From a bacterium (lineage in GTDB: Bacteria > AUK180): a stretch of 48,944 nt of DNA. The stretch covers positions 1-48,944 of the forward strand of contig JAGLGN010000025.1 in NCBI GenBank assembly GCA_023144005.1, in the 5' to 3' direction. Under the pieces are notes generated by a model, which was not told where the DNA came from, made no database searches, and saw nothing but the letters and a program-made list of their open reading frames with translations. Shown piece by piece: positions 1 through 7,430 of this stretch. The first letter of the stretch is position 1. Every line of letters begins with the position of its first letter. The translations under genes and the position numbers were made by a program.

Positions 1-97
1 ATAATATATATATCTTTCTTTTTGAGCATCATGAAATGATGTGAGAAAAGCATATGTCAAAAATGAAACGATGGATCAAAACTCCATCAAACAATTT

Positions 98-766
98 TTA
101 TGAATCAGAGCACCTAGCCCCAAAGATACCCGTTCCGAGGCGTATCATATTGGCCCCTTCTTCAATGGCGTGAAGATATGTATTGCTCATTCCCATTGAG
201 AGGTTGGTAAAGTCGTTCGGAGATGATATCTTTTGGCGAATCTTATCAAAGTATAACTTCATTTTCCGAAAGAAAGGGACACTCTCCGCAGGGTCCGCGA
301 AATACGGCTCAATCGTCATCAAGCCCACCAGCCGTAAGTTTTGCAGAGAATCGATGAATCCGGCAAGCTCTAAGCTTTCTTTGAAAAGTGTTCCCGATTT
401 GCTTTCCTCATCACCCGAATTGATCTGTATCATAACATCCATCTTCTTGCTTTTAAGATCACAGCGCCTTTCAATAACATCTGCCAATGCGGCAGAATCT
501 ACGCTTTGAATGCACGAAAAAAGATCGACGGCGTATTTGGCCTTATTTTTCTGAAGGTGTCCTATCATATGATGCTCGGGAGAAGACTTGATCGTCTGGA
601 TCAGGTTTTTCCCTTCCTGGACATAATTATGGCCCAGGATGTTGATCCCAGCCGCGACCGCTGATTCTACCTCAGAAGAAGACCTGGTTTTCACGGCAGC
701 CACTATCTTTACATTCGCCGGGATCTGCTCTTTGAGGGATTTAATATTCTCATCTATTCTATTCAC
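98..766 (-). CDS. yggS: YggS/PROSC family PLP homeostasis protein
   Basis: A 222-residue alanine-racemase-fold protein that binds pyridoxal phosphate and buffers its level in the cytoplasm; no catalytic reaction is established for the family. Lys26 in AAVKTRS is the expected PLP lysine. HNYVQEG, HMIGHLQKNK, IQSVDS and the C-terminal MGMSNTYLHAIEEG with RLGTGIFGAR are the family signatures. The length is normal. The start codon is GTG at 766; no Shine-Dalgarno sequence is visible, but a promoter -10 lies 5 nt upstream, so the transcript may be leaderless. It is divergent from the gene at 823. A weak hairpin (70-88, 6-bp stem followed by a T-rich stretch on this strand) could end transcription. 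Confidence 0.95.
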   Translation of the reverse strand: MNRIDENIKSLKEQIPANVKIVAAVKTRSSSEVESAVAAGINILGHNYVQEGKNLIQTIKSSPEHHMIGHLQKNKAKYAVDLFSCIQSVDSAALADVIERRCDLKSKKMDVMIQINSGDEESKSGTLFKESLELAGFIDSLQNLRLVGLMTIEPYFADPAESVPFFRKMKLYFDKIRQKISSPNDFTNLSMGMSNTYLHAIEEGANMIRLGTGIFGARCSDS

Positions 767-771
767 GGAAT

Positions 772-800
772 AATATATATGATATTTGCTTAAAAATCAA
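772..800 (-). promoter_or_regulatory. Promoter of yggS, apparently leaderless
   Basis: On the minus strand TTGATT (795-800), a 17-nt spacer and TATATT (772-777) lie 5 nt before the GTG start. Transcription would begin at or next to the start codon. Confidence 0.55.
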
Positions 801-822
801 TTATTTCTAATGGGGCGCAAAA

Positions 823-2052
823 TTGAATTTATCCATCGAATATGCTATATTTTATAATGAGTTCAACATGAAAGTATCTGGAGAAAGACTCCTTAGTTTC
901 CGCAAGCCGAAGGTCAATACATCGTCCAATAGATCGATCGGAAAATTCTTTTTTCCCGGAAAATTGGAGCTTTGTAAGAATATTCAGGAAAGTGACAAGG
1001 ATACGGGTGCGGCAAGTTTCAAGGATAATTCGGTCGCCATCATTTCAAACGGCTCCTTTATCCCTTCTTTAGGCAAGTTACCTCCTGATGCATTACTCCC
1101 CCTACTGGAAGCGAAGGCGGTATTGTATAAAAAGCTCAGCGGCATTGATGCCGTTCCACTGGTGATAAAAGCGGAAGACCCGGTGGAATTCGCCAAAACA
1201 ATAAGCAATATCTCCCCTTCTTTTTCCGCTATCGATATTGACTTCGTTTCAAAGAAATTCCGGAAAAACCTGATGGATTTTCTTAAAACCGACCTCGAGA
1301 TCCCCTGCGTTATTTCTCAGGAGATCTGCAGAACAACTGTTATGATCTCCGGGATTCTTACCGCTGTGAACGCGCTTGATCTGGAAGTAGGGACAGTTAA
1401 AGTTGCGCTGATACACAATAGTAAACCTTCCCTGTTAAATGAACTGTTATTGGGGACGGGCTTTTTAAAGAAAAATATTAAAAACATTACTTGGAAAAAG
1501 ATAGAAAATTTTTACTCTTTGCCGGAACCGGCTGAAGAAGAGAGCACTCCGAAGAGCAAGGAAAAATCACCCATCAAAGGATACAATATCCTCATCTGTA
1601 TGGATCAAGATGAAGGCGTGGTTCCTCCCGCTTTGATAGACGATCTTTCAACGAATTCAATACTTTTTTCCACGGCATTTCCCGAGGCGGGATTCTACCC
1701 CCGGAATGTGCATGAACAAGGGGTTTTCGTAGCCGCTACTCTGATGGATAAATATCCCAACAGAATAGGCGATGAGATATTCTTTCCCGGATTTATGAGA
1801 ACCGTCATTGACCTTGGGATAAAGGAAGTATCCACCGAACTCCTGATCGAGGCGGCAAAGGCGATTACGGAGTATATGCCGGATAAGCGTGACCGGTTCA
1901 GCATATTTCCTGAAGCGGGTGACAAGGGCTTCATTGAGCACCTGTCCGTGTCTTTGGCAAAAAGGGCAAAGATGGCAGGGATCATTGAGGTCACAAGCGA
2001 TCATTCAATGAAACAATTAATAAAGAAAATAAAGAGGAATCTAAGGGGATAA
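823..2052 (+). CDS. Degenerate malic-enzyme-like protein, probable pseudoenzyme
   Basis: A 409-residue protein with the order of malic enzyme segments but altered active-site positions. Recognisable parts are FFPG (family YTPG), AIISNGSFIPSLGK (family SDGTAVLGLG), LLEAKAVLYKKLSGIDAVP (family MEGKAVLFKxFAGIDAFP), PSFSAIDIDFV (family PTFGGINLEDI) and KYPNRIGDEIFFPGFMRTVI (family [21 protein letters not shown]). The catalytic Tyr is Phe, the metal-binding Glu-Asp of NLEDI and the Asp of HDDQHGTA are gone, and the GxGxxG dinucleotide loop is absent. The lysine of the EGK motif remains. The frame is open throughout, so it looks retained rather than decaying. The start is TTG at 823 or ATG at 868. 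It ends 2 nt before the next gene and is probably co-transcribed. Malate oxidation is unlikely; the present function is unknown. Confidence 0.7.
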   Translation: MNLSIEYAIFYNEFNMKVSGERLLSFRKPKVNTSSNRSIGKFFFPGKLELCKNIQESDKDTGAASFKDNSVAIISNGSFIPSLGKLPPDALLPLLEAKAVLYKKLSGIDAVPLVIKAEDPVEFAKTISNISPSFSAIDIDFVSKKFRKNLMDFLKTDLEIPCVISQEICRTTVMISGILTAVNALDLEVGTVKVALIHNSKPSLLNELLLGTGFLKKNIKNITWKKIENFYSLPEPAEEESTPKSKEKSPIKGYNILICMDQDEGVVPPALIDDLSTNSILFSTAFPEAGFYPRNVHEQGVFVAATLMDKYPNRIGDEIFFPGFMRTVIDLGIKEVSTELLIEAAKAITEYMPDKRDRFSIFPEAGDKGFIEHLSVSLAKRAKMAGIIEVTSDHSMKQLIKKIKRNLRG

Positions 2053-2054
2053 CC

Positions 2055-2885
2055 ATGAGAACATTATCTGAAGAACTACTTTACAGGTCGGTATATCACG
2101 GGATCAGAGTAAGCTCCTATTCCATTCCCGGAGATATTTCGAAGATGCTTAAAAATTCTGTTCTTGAGCAGAAAGAAGAGGCGGATAAGGATATTTATAA
2201 AAAGCCTCTTATCAAAGCCAAGGACTCCAAAAAGAATTTTACTCCCCTGCTGAAGGATACAGGGCATTTCAATATTTTTATCGGGTGGGGTGACAAAGTG
2301 TGCTTCAACGGGATCTCAGCCGAAGCTACCATCCAAAAAGCTGTCAAAGACGCTTCAAAAGACCTCTTTCTGAAACCCTCTACCGTCATAGATCCTCTCT
2401 TTCGAAAGAACATCGGAGACAATCTCCCGGCGGTGATACATTGGAATGTCGTTGAGGGGGAAATGATCAAGATAACCGTAATACCGCGAATGGCAAGATC
2501 AGAAAACCTTTCATTGATAAAGATGCTTCCGGAAGACAGCACCAAGGAACAGATCACTGATTATGTCGTGAAGACAATAAAAACCATGAAAAAGGAAGAA
2601 AATTCTCTGATATTCGCAGGCATAGGCATCGGGGGTAACTCAGAGACATCGCTCATGGAAGCAAAAAAGGCGATGGTGAGTCCTGAACCCAACAGCGGGC
2701 CGCTGTATATGGAAATGGAAGATGAGATCAAGGAAAAGTGCAATGCGGGAAATAAGGGAAACGGCTCACCGGACTTCATTGTGATGCGTATCCGGATAAA
2801 CACAGTGCCGTGTCATATAAATTCGATGCCGGTCGCGATCACGATCAATCAGAACTTCAATCAATACTGGACCAGCGAAATTTGA
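2055..2885 (+). CDS. Degenerate class I fumarase alpha-like protein lacking Fe-S cysteines
   Basis: A 276-residue homologue of the alpha subunit/N-terminal domain of class I fumarate or tartrate hydratases, of normal length. KDTGHFNIFIGWG aligns with family CQDTGxxxxF, FAGIGIGGNSETSLMEAKKAM with the GIGGTxxxAxxLAKKAL block, and HINSMPVAITIN with the HxASLPVAVNxxC end. The three cysteines that hold the 4Fe-4S cluster are replaced (CQDTG to LKDTG, the Cys before GIGG, and the QCW cysteine to NQN), so hydratase chemistry is not expected. No beta-subunit gene follows. It has a good ribosome site (AAGGGGATAACC before ATG) and sits directly behind the degenerate malic-enzyme-like gene, so the two products may act together. 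Confidence 0.75.
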   Translation: MRTLSEELLYRSVYHGIRVSSYSIPGDISKMLKNSVLEQKEEADKDIYKKPLIKAKDSKKNFTPLLKDTGHFNIFIGWGDKVCFNGISAEATIQKAVKDASKDLFLKPSTVIDPLFRKNIGDNLPAVIHWNVVEGEMIKITVIPRMARSENLSLIKMLPEDSTKEQITDYVVKTIKTMKKEENSLIFAGIGIGGNSETSLMEAKKAMVSPEPNSGPLYMEMEDEIKEKCNAGNKGNGSPDFIVMRIRINTVPCHINSMPVAITINQNFNQYWTSEI

Positions 2886-3132
2886 GGCGAGTAAAATAGG
2901 GAAGGTTCACAGGTTCTCAGGTTCCAAGTTCGCAAGTTGAGAAATACCATCCACGAGAATAATCTCATTGTGTTCTATCTTCTAATTCTCAATTTCTCTT
3001 ATACCCTCTGAACCAACCTCTAACCTCCAACCTTCTTTTCTAATTGCATTTTCCCACTTTACACTTCAGACTTCACACTTCAGACTTGCTGAGCAAGCTC
3101 AGCATTGCTTGTGCTCCGGTGCTCTTATCAAC
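2886..3132. repeat. Intergenic stretch of dispersed repeats
   Basis: No gene is seen. It holds low-complexity blocks such as AGGTTCTCAGGTTC and ACTTCAGACTTCACACTTC, a copy of an AACCAACCTCTAACCTCC repeat (3011-3034) that recurs at 24821-24860 and 43686-43725, and a 29-nt block (3084-3112) found again in opposite orientation at 48688-48716. That block contains an 8-bp inverted repeat TGCTGAGC-AA-GCTCAGCA. Confidence 0.75.
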
Positions 3133-3450
3133 CTACTTTTCTAAGTACGCCTTCACGACCTCTTCGACCACACCGGGAAGGTTCTCGACATATTTAATGC
3201 CGGCGGCGGTCAATGTATCGCCCGCTTTGGGTCCCATCGGGCCTCCGGTCAAAACCACTTCAACACCCTTCTCGGCAAGCAGCGATGCTGTACCTGTACC
3301 CGCTCCATGATCATAGCCTGCACTGTCATTTTTGATAATACTGTATTCTGTTGATTCAGAATCATAGATCACAATATACTGGCATCTTCCAAATCTCTCA
3401 TCAACATTAGCAGTGGACGACTGGCCCTGTGATGTAATTGCTATTTTCAT
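3133..3450 (-). CDS. NifX/NifB C-terminal-like (MTH1175-type) metal-cofactor protein
   Basis: About 105 residues of the dinitrogenase iron-molybdenum cofactor biosynthesis family. The hallmarks are MKIAITSQG, VDERFGRCQYIVIYD and the glycine-rich VVLTGGPMGPKAGDTL segment. Stand-alone members occur in anaerobes that lack nitrogenase and are thought to bind or carry Fe or Mo-Cu clusters. Here it is last in an operon with two ferredoxin-containing MinD ATPases, the setting typical of orange-protein-like complexes. The second of two adjacent ATGs (3450) is preferred because it sits 5 nt after GGAG. The start overlaps the TGA of the disrupted upstream gene. Confidence 0.85.
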   Translation of the reverse strand: MKIAITSQGQSSTANVDERFGRCQYIVIYDSESTEYSIIKNDSAGYDHGAGTGTASLLAEKGVEVVLTGGPMGPKAGDTLTAAGIKYVENLPGVVEEVVKAYLEK

Positions 3451-4018
3451 CATCTCTCCTTTCTTATTTGCTTCAAAAGCTTATTTAACGCTTCAGCATT
3501 AGAATAATTTTCTATTTTGATGTTGACATCCTTTACTTCAGTGTACTGTCTCATAAATACGATGACAATGGAATGTTTGGATTTAAGTCAATTCCAACGA
3601 ACGATAAGCGCGGCGTACCCTTTGTGGTCCGTAAGCGAAGAGAGAGGAAGAAATTGACCAAAGATGACATTCCCTTCGGGCTGAAGATCTTTTTCTGTCT
3701 TCTGCGTTGCTCGTTACTTACATACCGCTCTGGGTATGCTGCGCTCCTCGCGCCTTGAATCCGTGACAAAATAGCTTCAGCCATTGTTACCGTAGTCATG
3801 AGACAGTGCACTAACGCCAACAATCCTTTCTTGATCTCTATCGTCAATTGAAAAGCCAGGGGGCACACGGACGAGGTCGGCCTGAATACAAGATCTATCA
3901 CTCCATCTTTTTCAGATATCTGCAAGTCCTTGATCAGCCTCAATGTATATACATCAATGCCCATTTCAGGATCAATGATCCCCTTCAATACATTAACCAC
4001 ACTTTCTTTATTGATCAT
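3450..4018 (-). pseudogene. DUF59/MIP18 (SufT-like) gene interrupted by an inverted-repeat element
   Basis: The 5' half (from ATG 4018) encodes a clear DUF59 domain, with DPEMGIDVYTLRLIKDL, RPTSSVCPLAFQL and its conserved Cys. After LLALV the frame runs into the element at 3540-3812. Beyond the element, in the matching frame, 3450-3540 encodes EVKDVNIKIENYSNAEALNK, which is what a DUF59 C-terminus should look like, and ends at a TGA overlapping the next ATG. Joining the halves restores LLAL-EVKDVNIKI. DUF59 proteins help Fe-S cluster assembly. The intact gene would have completed the MinD/NifX operon. The truncated ORF could still yield a hybrid protein, but its tail is element-derived. Confidence 0.85.
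3540..3812. mobile_element. 273-bp MITE-like element inserted in the DUF59 gene
   Basis: Its ends are 15-bp inverted repeats, AGTGTACTGTCTCAT at 3540-3554 and ATGAGACAGTGCACT at 3798-3812, with one mismatch. It encodes no transposase. The interior contains a hairpin CATACC-N6-GGTATG (3721-3738). A full second copy of 271 bp lies at 35299-35569 with partial copies beside it. The short plus-strand ORF within is similar between copies, but most differences change the amino acid, so it is probably not a gene. Confidence 0.85.
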
Positions 4019-4883
4019 TTATACCTCTCAAAATTCCCTCCTTTATTGCTCTGAAGGTCTCTTTTATATCTTCGTCACCATACTCATAAGGCGTCATCCG
4101 TTTCTCTATCGCTTCGAGATACCTGATATCATACGGTATCTCACTCAGCAGAGCAATGTTATTTGCCTCACAGAACTTCCGGATCTCTTGTGTCTTTTTC
4201 GGGTTCAGCGTACTCTTATTTACAATACAAGCGCTCTTGATCTTGAAGTGTGTCGCTAATGAGTGAGCTCTTTTGAGGTCTGAAACGCCGGATACGGTAG
4301 GTTCGGTAACAATAAGCGCATAATCCGCTCCGGTTATGGAAGAGATCACCGGGCAGCCTGTACCGGGAGGACCGTCTATCAGGATGAAATCACGCTTCTC
4401 CTCTTCGGCTCTCAACCGTGCCTGATGTCTCAGCATCGTGATAAGTTTGCCGGAGTTTTCCTCTCCCGGGATCAGATTGGCGTGATAAAAGGGGCCGAAT
4501 CGGCTCTCGGACTCATACCATTTTCCGGCGATTGTTTTTTCCATCTTTATTGCGCCGGCGGGACATAAGTGATAGCAAAGACCGCAGCCCTCACAGAGAA
4601 ATTTATTTACTTCAAACTTACCGTCAATATTACTGATGGCATTGAAATGGCATTTTTTCTCACATAGCCCACAATTCGTACATATCTCATTATCAATTAT
4701 TGCATTCTTGCCGCCGGGAAAGAGATTTTCATTCTTAATATCCGGCTCTAAGACAATATGAACATCCGGAGCATCCACATCACAGTCAACGATCACACTA
4801 TTATCAAAAAGAGGCAACAGGCCCAATACAACGGTAGTTTTACCTGTCCCGCCCTTGCCGCTTATTATTACTATCTGTTTCAT
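4008..4883 (-). CDS. MinD-superfamily ATPase with inserted ferredoxin domain (second copy)
   Basis: A 291-residue Mrp/MinD-type P-loop ATPase. Deviant Walker A is SGKGGTGKTTVVLG near residue 10. Two 4Fe-4S motifs follow at roughly 65-110 (CTNCGLCEKKC and CEGCGLCYHLC), then the DGPPGTGCPV switch. Such proteins, usually in pairs, are proposed to assemble or move metal-sulfur clusters together with NifX-like proteins. The start ATG overlaps the stop of the preceding paralogue, and its own stop overlaps the DUF59 start. The paired arrangement suggests a heterodimer. I infer a cytoplasmic location because no signal or membrane segment is visible. Confidence 0.92.
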   Translation of the reverse strand: MKQIVIISGKGGTGKTTVVLGLLPLFDNSVIVDCDVDAPDVHIVLEPDIKNENLFPGGKNAIIDNEICTNCGLCEKKCHFNAISNIDGKFEVNKFLCEGCGLCYHLCPAGAIKMEKTIAGKWYESESRFGPFYHANLIPGEENSGKLITMLRHQARLRAEEEKRDFILIDGPPGTGCPVISSITGADYALIVTEPTVSGVSDLKRAHSLATHFKIKSACIVNKSTLNPKKTQEIRKFCEANNIALLSEIPYDIRYLEAIEKRMTPYEYGDEDIKETFRAIKEGILRGINDQ

Positions 4884-5734
4884 ATGTTTAGTTCCCTAGA
4901 AAGTGCTTCGGCTATCTGATCGATCTGTACCTTGAAATACTCATAATAACGCTCGATCTCACCGCGGGAATAATATTCCGCTCCCTTGAGGTCAAATGGG
5001 ATCGTACCGAGGATCGATACATCGGAATTTGCGGCTATCTTTTCGATCTCTGAATCATTGCCGCTGCTCTTGTTTATCACTATTGAATACTTGACCTTTA
5101 ATTCTTCGAGAAGCTCCATCGCCAATTTCATATCATGTATACCGAATGGCGAGGGTTCCGCCACCAGAATGGCGTGGTCTGCAGTAACTGCGCTTTTTAC
5201 AACCGGGCACGAGGTCCCGGGAGGTGAATCTATAATATTAATACCTTCATCTGATGCATATGACAATACCTTCGAGATCACCGGATCAGGCATCATCTTC
5301 CCGATATCGGATTCGCCCGTAATTATTTGTGTATCCTGAAATTGATTGAATCTCACTTCTCCAACTGAAAAGGGTTTCATCTCGATCGCCTTTTCCGGAC
5401 AAAGCTCAAGGCATGCTCCGCAACTGTGGCAGAGATCATCCCAGATCATCGTTTTTTTCTGTTTCTTCATTATCACGATCGCATTGAAATTGCAAACGCG
5501 CGCGCATCTTCCGCAGAAATTACATTTCTCTTCGTTAATTCGCGGATAATCAACAAAGACCATTTCAGGCGGCCTCACTTCTTGCCCCTTCATAAGGAGA
5601 TTTAAGTTAGGTGACTCCACATCGCAATCCAAAGCTGTAACTTTGGTTTTATCACAGAACGCAAGTATCAGGGAAGCGGAAAGGGAGGTTTTTCCTGTCC
5701 CCCCTTTCCCGCTTAAAATGGCAATTTTCTTCAT
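4880..5734 (-). CDS. MinD-superfamily ATPase with inserted ferredoxin domain (first copy)
   Basis: A 284-residue paralogue of the next gene. It has Walker A SGKGGTGKTSLSAS, two 4Fe-4S motifs (CNFCGRCARVC and CHSCGACLELC) at about residues 70-115, and IIDSPPGTSCPVV. Both cluster motifs are complete, so it probably binds two 4Fe-4S clusters between its nucleotide-binding segments. It begins directly after the DUF5320 gene, with 0 nt between them, and overlaps its paralogue by 4 nt. It belongs to the operon controlled from 6558-6585. Confidence 0.92.
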   Translation of the reverse strand: MKKIAILSGKGGTGKTSLSASLILAFCDKTKVTALDCDVESPNLNLLMKGQEVRPPEMVFVDYPRINEEKCNFCGRCARVCNFNAIVIMKKQKKTMIWDDLCHSCGACLELCPEKAIEMKPFSVGEVRFNQFQDTQIITGESDIGKMMPDPVISKVLSYASDEGINIIDSPPGTSCPVVKSAVTADHAILVAEPSPFGIHDMKLAMELLEELKVKYSIVINKSSGNDSEIEKIAANSDVSILGTIPFDLKGAEYYSRGEIERYYEYFKVQIDQIAEALSRELNI

Positions 5735-6058
5735 CTATTTCTTGCCGGAATTTTTCAGCTTGCTCTTCAATTCCTTGATCTCTTCAGCAAGCGCGTCGAT
5801 GCGGTCAAGTATGTCATTATTGACTGTTTCGACTTCCCTTTCTTCCTCAACATATCTTACCGGTGTTCCGTATGGCCTTCTGTTAACACCTCGGCCTACA
5901 AAATTCCTTCTGTTGCGCCCTCGGCCATTGCCGCGTCCGCCGCCATAACCGAAATCGTTATCAACATATCCCGGCTCATCGTATCCTGCACAAAATCCTC
6001 TCTGCCTTCCTGTCATCGGGCCGTCACTATTGGGGCCTCTTTTGTCACCTCTTGGCAT
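5735..6058 (-). CDS. DUF5320-like small Gly/Arg-rich protein with C-terminal coiled coil
   Basis: A 107-residue protein beginning MPRGDKRGPNSDGPMTGRQR, the usual opening of DUF5320 proteins, followed by a Gly/Arg/Asn-rich stretch and a C-terminal coiled coil (ILDRIDALAEEIKELKSKLK). The ATG at 6058 is chosen over the longer frame because GAGGAGGAAACA stands directly before it and the extra N-terminus overlaps the DUF134 gene. Proteins of this kind accompany DUF134 and MinD-ferredoxin genes in many anaerobes. Their role is unknown; metal-cluster handling is inferred from context only. Confidence 0.85.
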   Translation of the reverse strand: MPRGDKRGPNSDGPMTGRQRGFCAGYDEPGYVDNDFGYGGGRGNGRGRNRRNFVGRGVNRRPYGTPVRYVEEEREVETVNNDILDRIDALAEEIKELKSKLKNSGKK

Positions 6059-6521
6059 TGTTTCCTCCTCTGTTTCTTCTTCCTCGTCCCTGATTACAGC
6101 AATCTCCATGACCAAATCTGCCGGCAAATTCACGGATATGTCTGCTGCCGCACTTTGGACAGATCAGGGACTTATCGGACATATCGGCAAAATACCGCTC
6201 ACCGCAATCAATACATATGCATCTGTTTCTCTTGAAATGTATACTGCCGCCCTGAATTATCAGATGAGCGCCCGTTACAAGGAACTCTGCCGCCTTTTTC
6301 CTGGCGCTTTCTATTAAGCGTGAAAATGTGGGTCGGGAGATCCCCATTTTTTCCGCCGCGGAAGCGTGATCCATGCCTTCAAGGTCAGCAAGCCGAATGG
6401 CTTCATATTCATCAAGTGTCAGATTGACTGTGCTGAGTTGTGTGGCGGGAACTCCCACGGGTTTAAATTCGTTGAATTCAGGTGGCCGCCCGACCCAGCG
6501 GTTGCGTTTTGGTCTTACCAT
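6045..6521 (-). CDS. DUF134 family DNA-binding protein with zinc-ribbon tail
   Basis: About 158 residues. The N-terminal DUF134 domain contains a sigma-region-4-like helix-turn-helix (LTLDEYEAIRLADLEGMDHA, then AAEKMGISRPTFSRLIESAR). The C-terminal part has paired cysteines (CICIDCGERYFA and CPKCGSRHI), likely a zinc or Fe-S ribbon, and a basic Gly/Arg tail. ATG 6521 is used; a TTG lies two codons upstream. It is first in the operon and lies behind a promoter overlapped by a near-palindrome, so it is a good candidate for autoregulation. It overlaps the DUF5320 gene by 14 nt. Confidence 0.9.
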   Translation of the reverse strand: MVRPKRNRWVGRPPEFNEFKPVGVPATQLSTVNLTLDEYEAIRLADLEGMDHASAAEKMGISRPTFSRLIESARKKAAEFLVTGAHLIIQGGSIHFKRNRCICIDCGERYFADMSDKSLICPKCGSRHIREFAGRFGHGDCCNQGRGRRNRGGNNAKR

Positions 6522-6534
6522 TTTCAAATCGTTA

Positions 6535-6548
6535 TGAACATATGCTCA
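6535..6548. promoter_or_regulatory. Near-palindromic operator candidate
   Basis: TGAACATATGCTCA, palindromic at 12 of 14 positions (form TGARCATATGYTCA), lies between the predicted transcription start and the DUF134 start codon. That is a typical place for a repressor site, and the DUF134 protein itself is the likeliest binder. Confidence 0.6.
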
Positions 6549-6557
6549 TTACAACTT

Positions 6558-6585
6558 AGTATAACACTTATTTTCTATTTGTCAA
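6558..6585 (-). promoter_or_regulatory. Promoter of the DUF134-MinD-NifX operon
   Basis: On the minus strand TTGACA (6580-6585), a 16-nt spacer and TATACT (6558-6563). The predicted start near 6551 gives a leader of about 30 nt that contains the operator candidate. Confidence 0.75.
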
Positions 6586-6603
6586 GTAAAGAGTCGGAAT
6601 TTT

Positions 6604-6708
6604 GACACCAGAAAATACAGTTTCCCTACATACCTGCAATTCACTCTCGTAAATAAAGTTAACTTTTTTTTAGCTCTTCGAAATTATTTGTGATATTTCG
6701 CCGATATT
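6604..6708. repeat. Direct repeat unit 1 around the small membrane-protein gene
   Basis: This unit of about 105 bp matches 7134-7238 at roughly two thirds of positions. Shared blocks are CAGTTTCCC, ACATACC, CTCG followed by ATAAA, and AGTTAACT followed by a T-run and TAG. Shorter related pieces occur at 7302-7345 and 7376-7397. Confidence 0.6.
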
Positions 6709-6774
6709 ATCCCACGAATTAATGGCATTTACCGATAAAAAGAGAGCGACTCCCTTTTCAAAACTGCAGATCTC

Positions 6775-7068
6775 TTATAATTTATTATCAGTATCGTCTT
6801 TTACCTTCTTAAGATTACTTCCTTTCTTGCCTTTACTTCTCTCACTAATTACAATGAAAGCCATCATTATTGTAGCCAATATGGAAATAAGTGCATTTCC
6901 TGTATTCAGAGAAATAGAGGCGCCAATTAATCCTACAAATACAAAATTAATAAAGTGATATTTTGCATCAAAATTCTTCACTTTTTTGCTGGTTCTAACC
7001 AAAATCTTATAAATGAAGAATATAATAAGAATGAAGATCAGCATAATTTGAAAGCACAAGTTCTGCAT
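6775..7068 (-). CDS. Small membrane protein of unknown function
   Basis: About 97 residues. A first hydrophobic helix (IMLIFILIIFFIYKILV) and a second pair-like hydrophobic stretch (FINFVFVGLIGAS and ISILATIMMAFIVI) suggest two or three membrane spans, followed by a charged Lys-rich cytoplasmic tail (SKGKKGSNLKKVKDD). No family is recognised. The start at 7068 is preferred to the longer frame (7104) because AAGGGG stands 4 nt before it and a promoter fits upstream. The gene is flanked on both sides by copies of a direct repeat, as if it moves with or was captured by it. Confidence 0.6.
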   Translation of the reverse strand: MQNLCFQIMLIFILIIFFIYKILVRTSKKVKNFDAKYHFINFVFVGLIGASISLNTGNALISILATIMMAFIVISERSKGKKGSNLKKVKDDTDNKL

Positions 7069-7085
7069 AAAACCCCTTTTGTACA

Positions 7086-7114
7086 TGATAATACATAAGA
7101 ACAAGAAATGTCAA
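7086..7114 (-). promoter_or_regulatory. Promoter of the small membrane-protein gene
   Basis: On the minus strand TTGACA (7109-7114), 17 nt, TTATCA (7086-7091), followed by a short leader with AAGGGG. Confidence 0.45.
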
Positions 7115-7133
7115 GGTACTAGGTTGACATTTT

Positions 7134-7397
7134 ACCACTTTCAAAATCAGTTTCCCCAACATACCAGATAAACAGCCTCGATAAATAGTTAACTATTTTT
7201 TAGATCCGCATAGGAATTGGAGATATTCACCGCTGATTTCAAGAGATTTCAAGCACTATTTCTACAAAGGTAAACATTTTAATCAGTTGCGATAAAATTC
7301 AGTTTTGAAAATAGTTAAGAATTTTTTGAGATGGTTTTACCTTCCTAGAAATTGGCTTTTCTCATTCAATTCTAAAAAGGTTAACTATTTTTCAGGG
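7134..7397. repeat. Repeat units 2-4 with recurring GTTAACTATTTTT core
   Basis: Unit 2 is 7134-7238. A diverged third unit (AGTTAAGAATTTTTTGAGA, from 7313) and a short fourth (GGTTAACTATTTTTCAG, from 7379) follow. No gene is seen in this 570-bp gap between 7069 and 7643 apart from these and the repeat at 7431. Confidence 0.5.
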
Positions 7398-7430
7398 GGT
7401 CTCTTTCTATTTATTCTCAACTTGTGCACT

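Noticed and set aside
98-116. ATCAGAGCACC at the end of yggS resembles a MITE end
   Set aside because: The sequence beyond it does not match the element, and the yggS C-terminus is of normal length.
3573-3758. 61-codon ORF inside the MITE, also present in the second copy
   Set aside because: Most nucleotide differences between copies change the amino acid, so there is no sign of selection on a protein.
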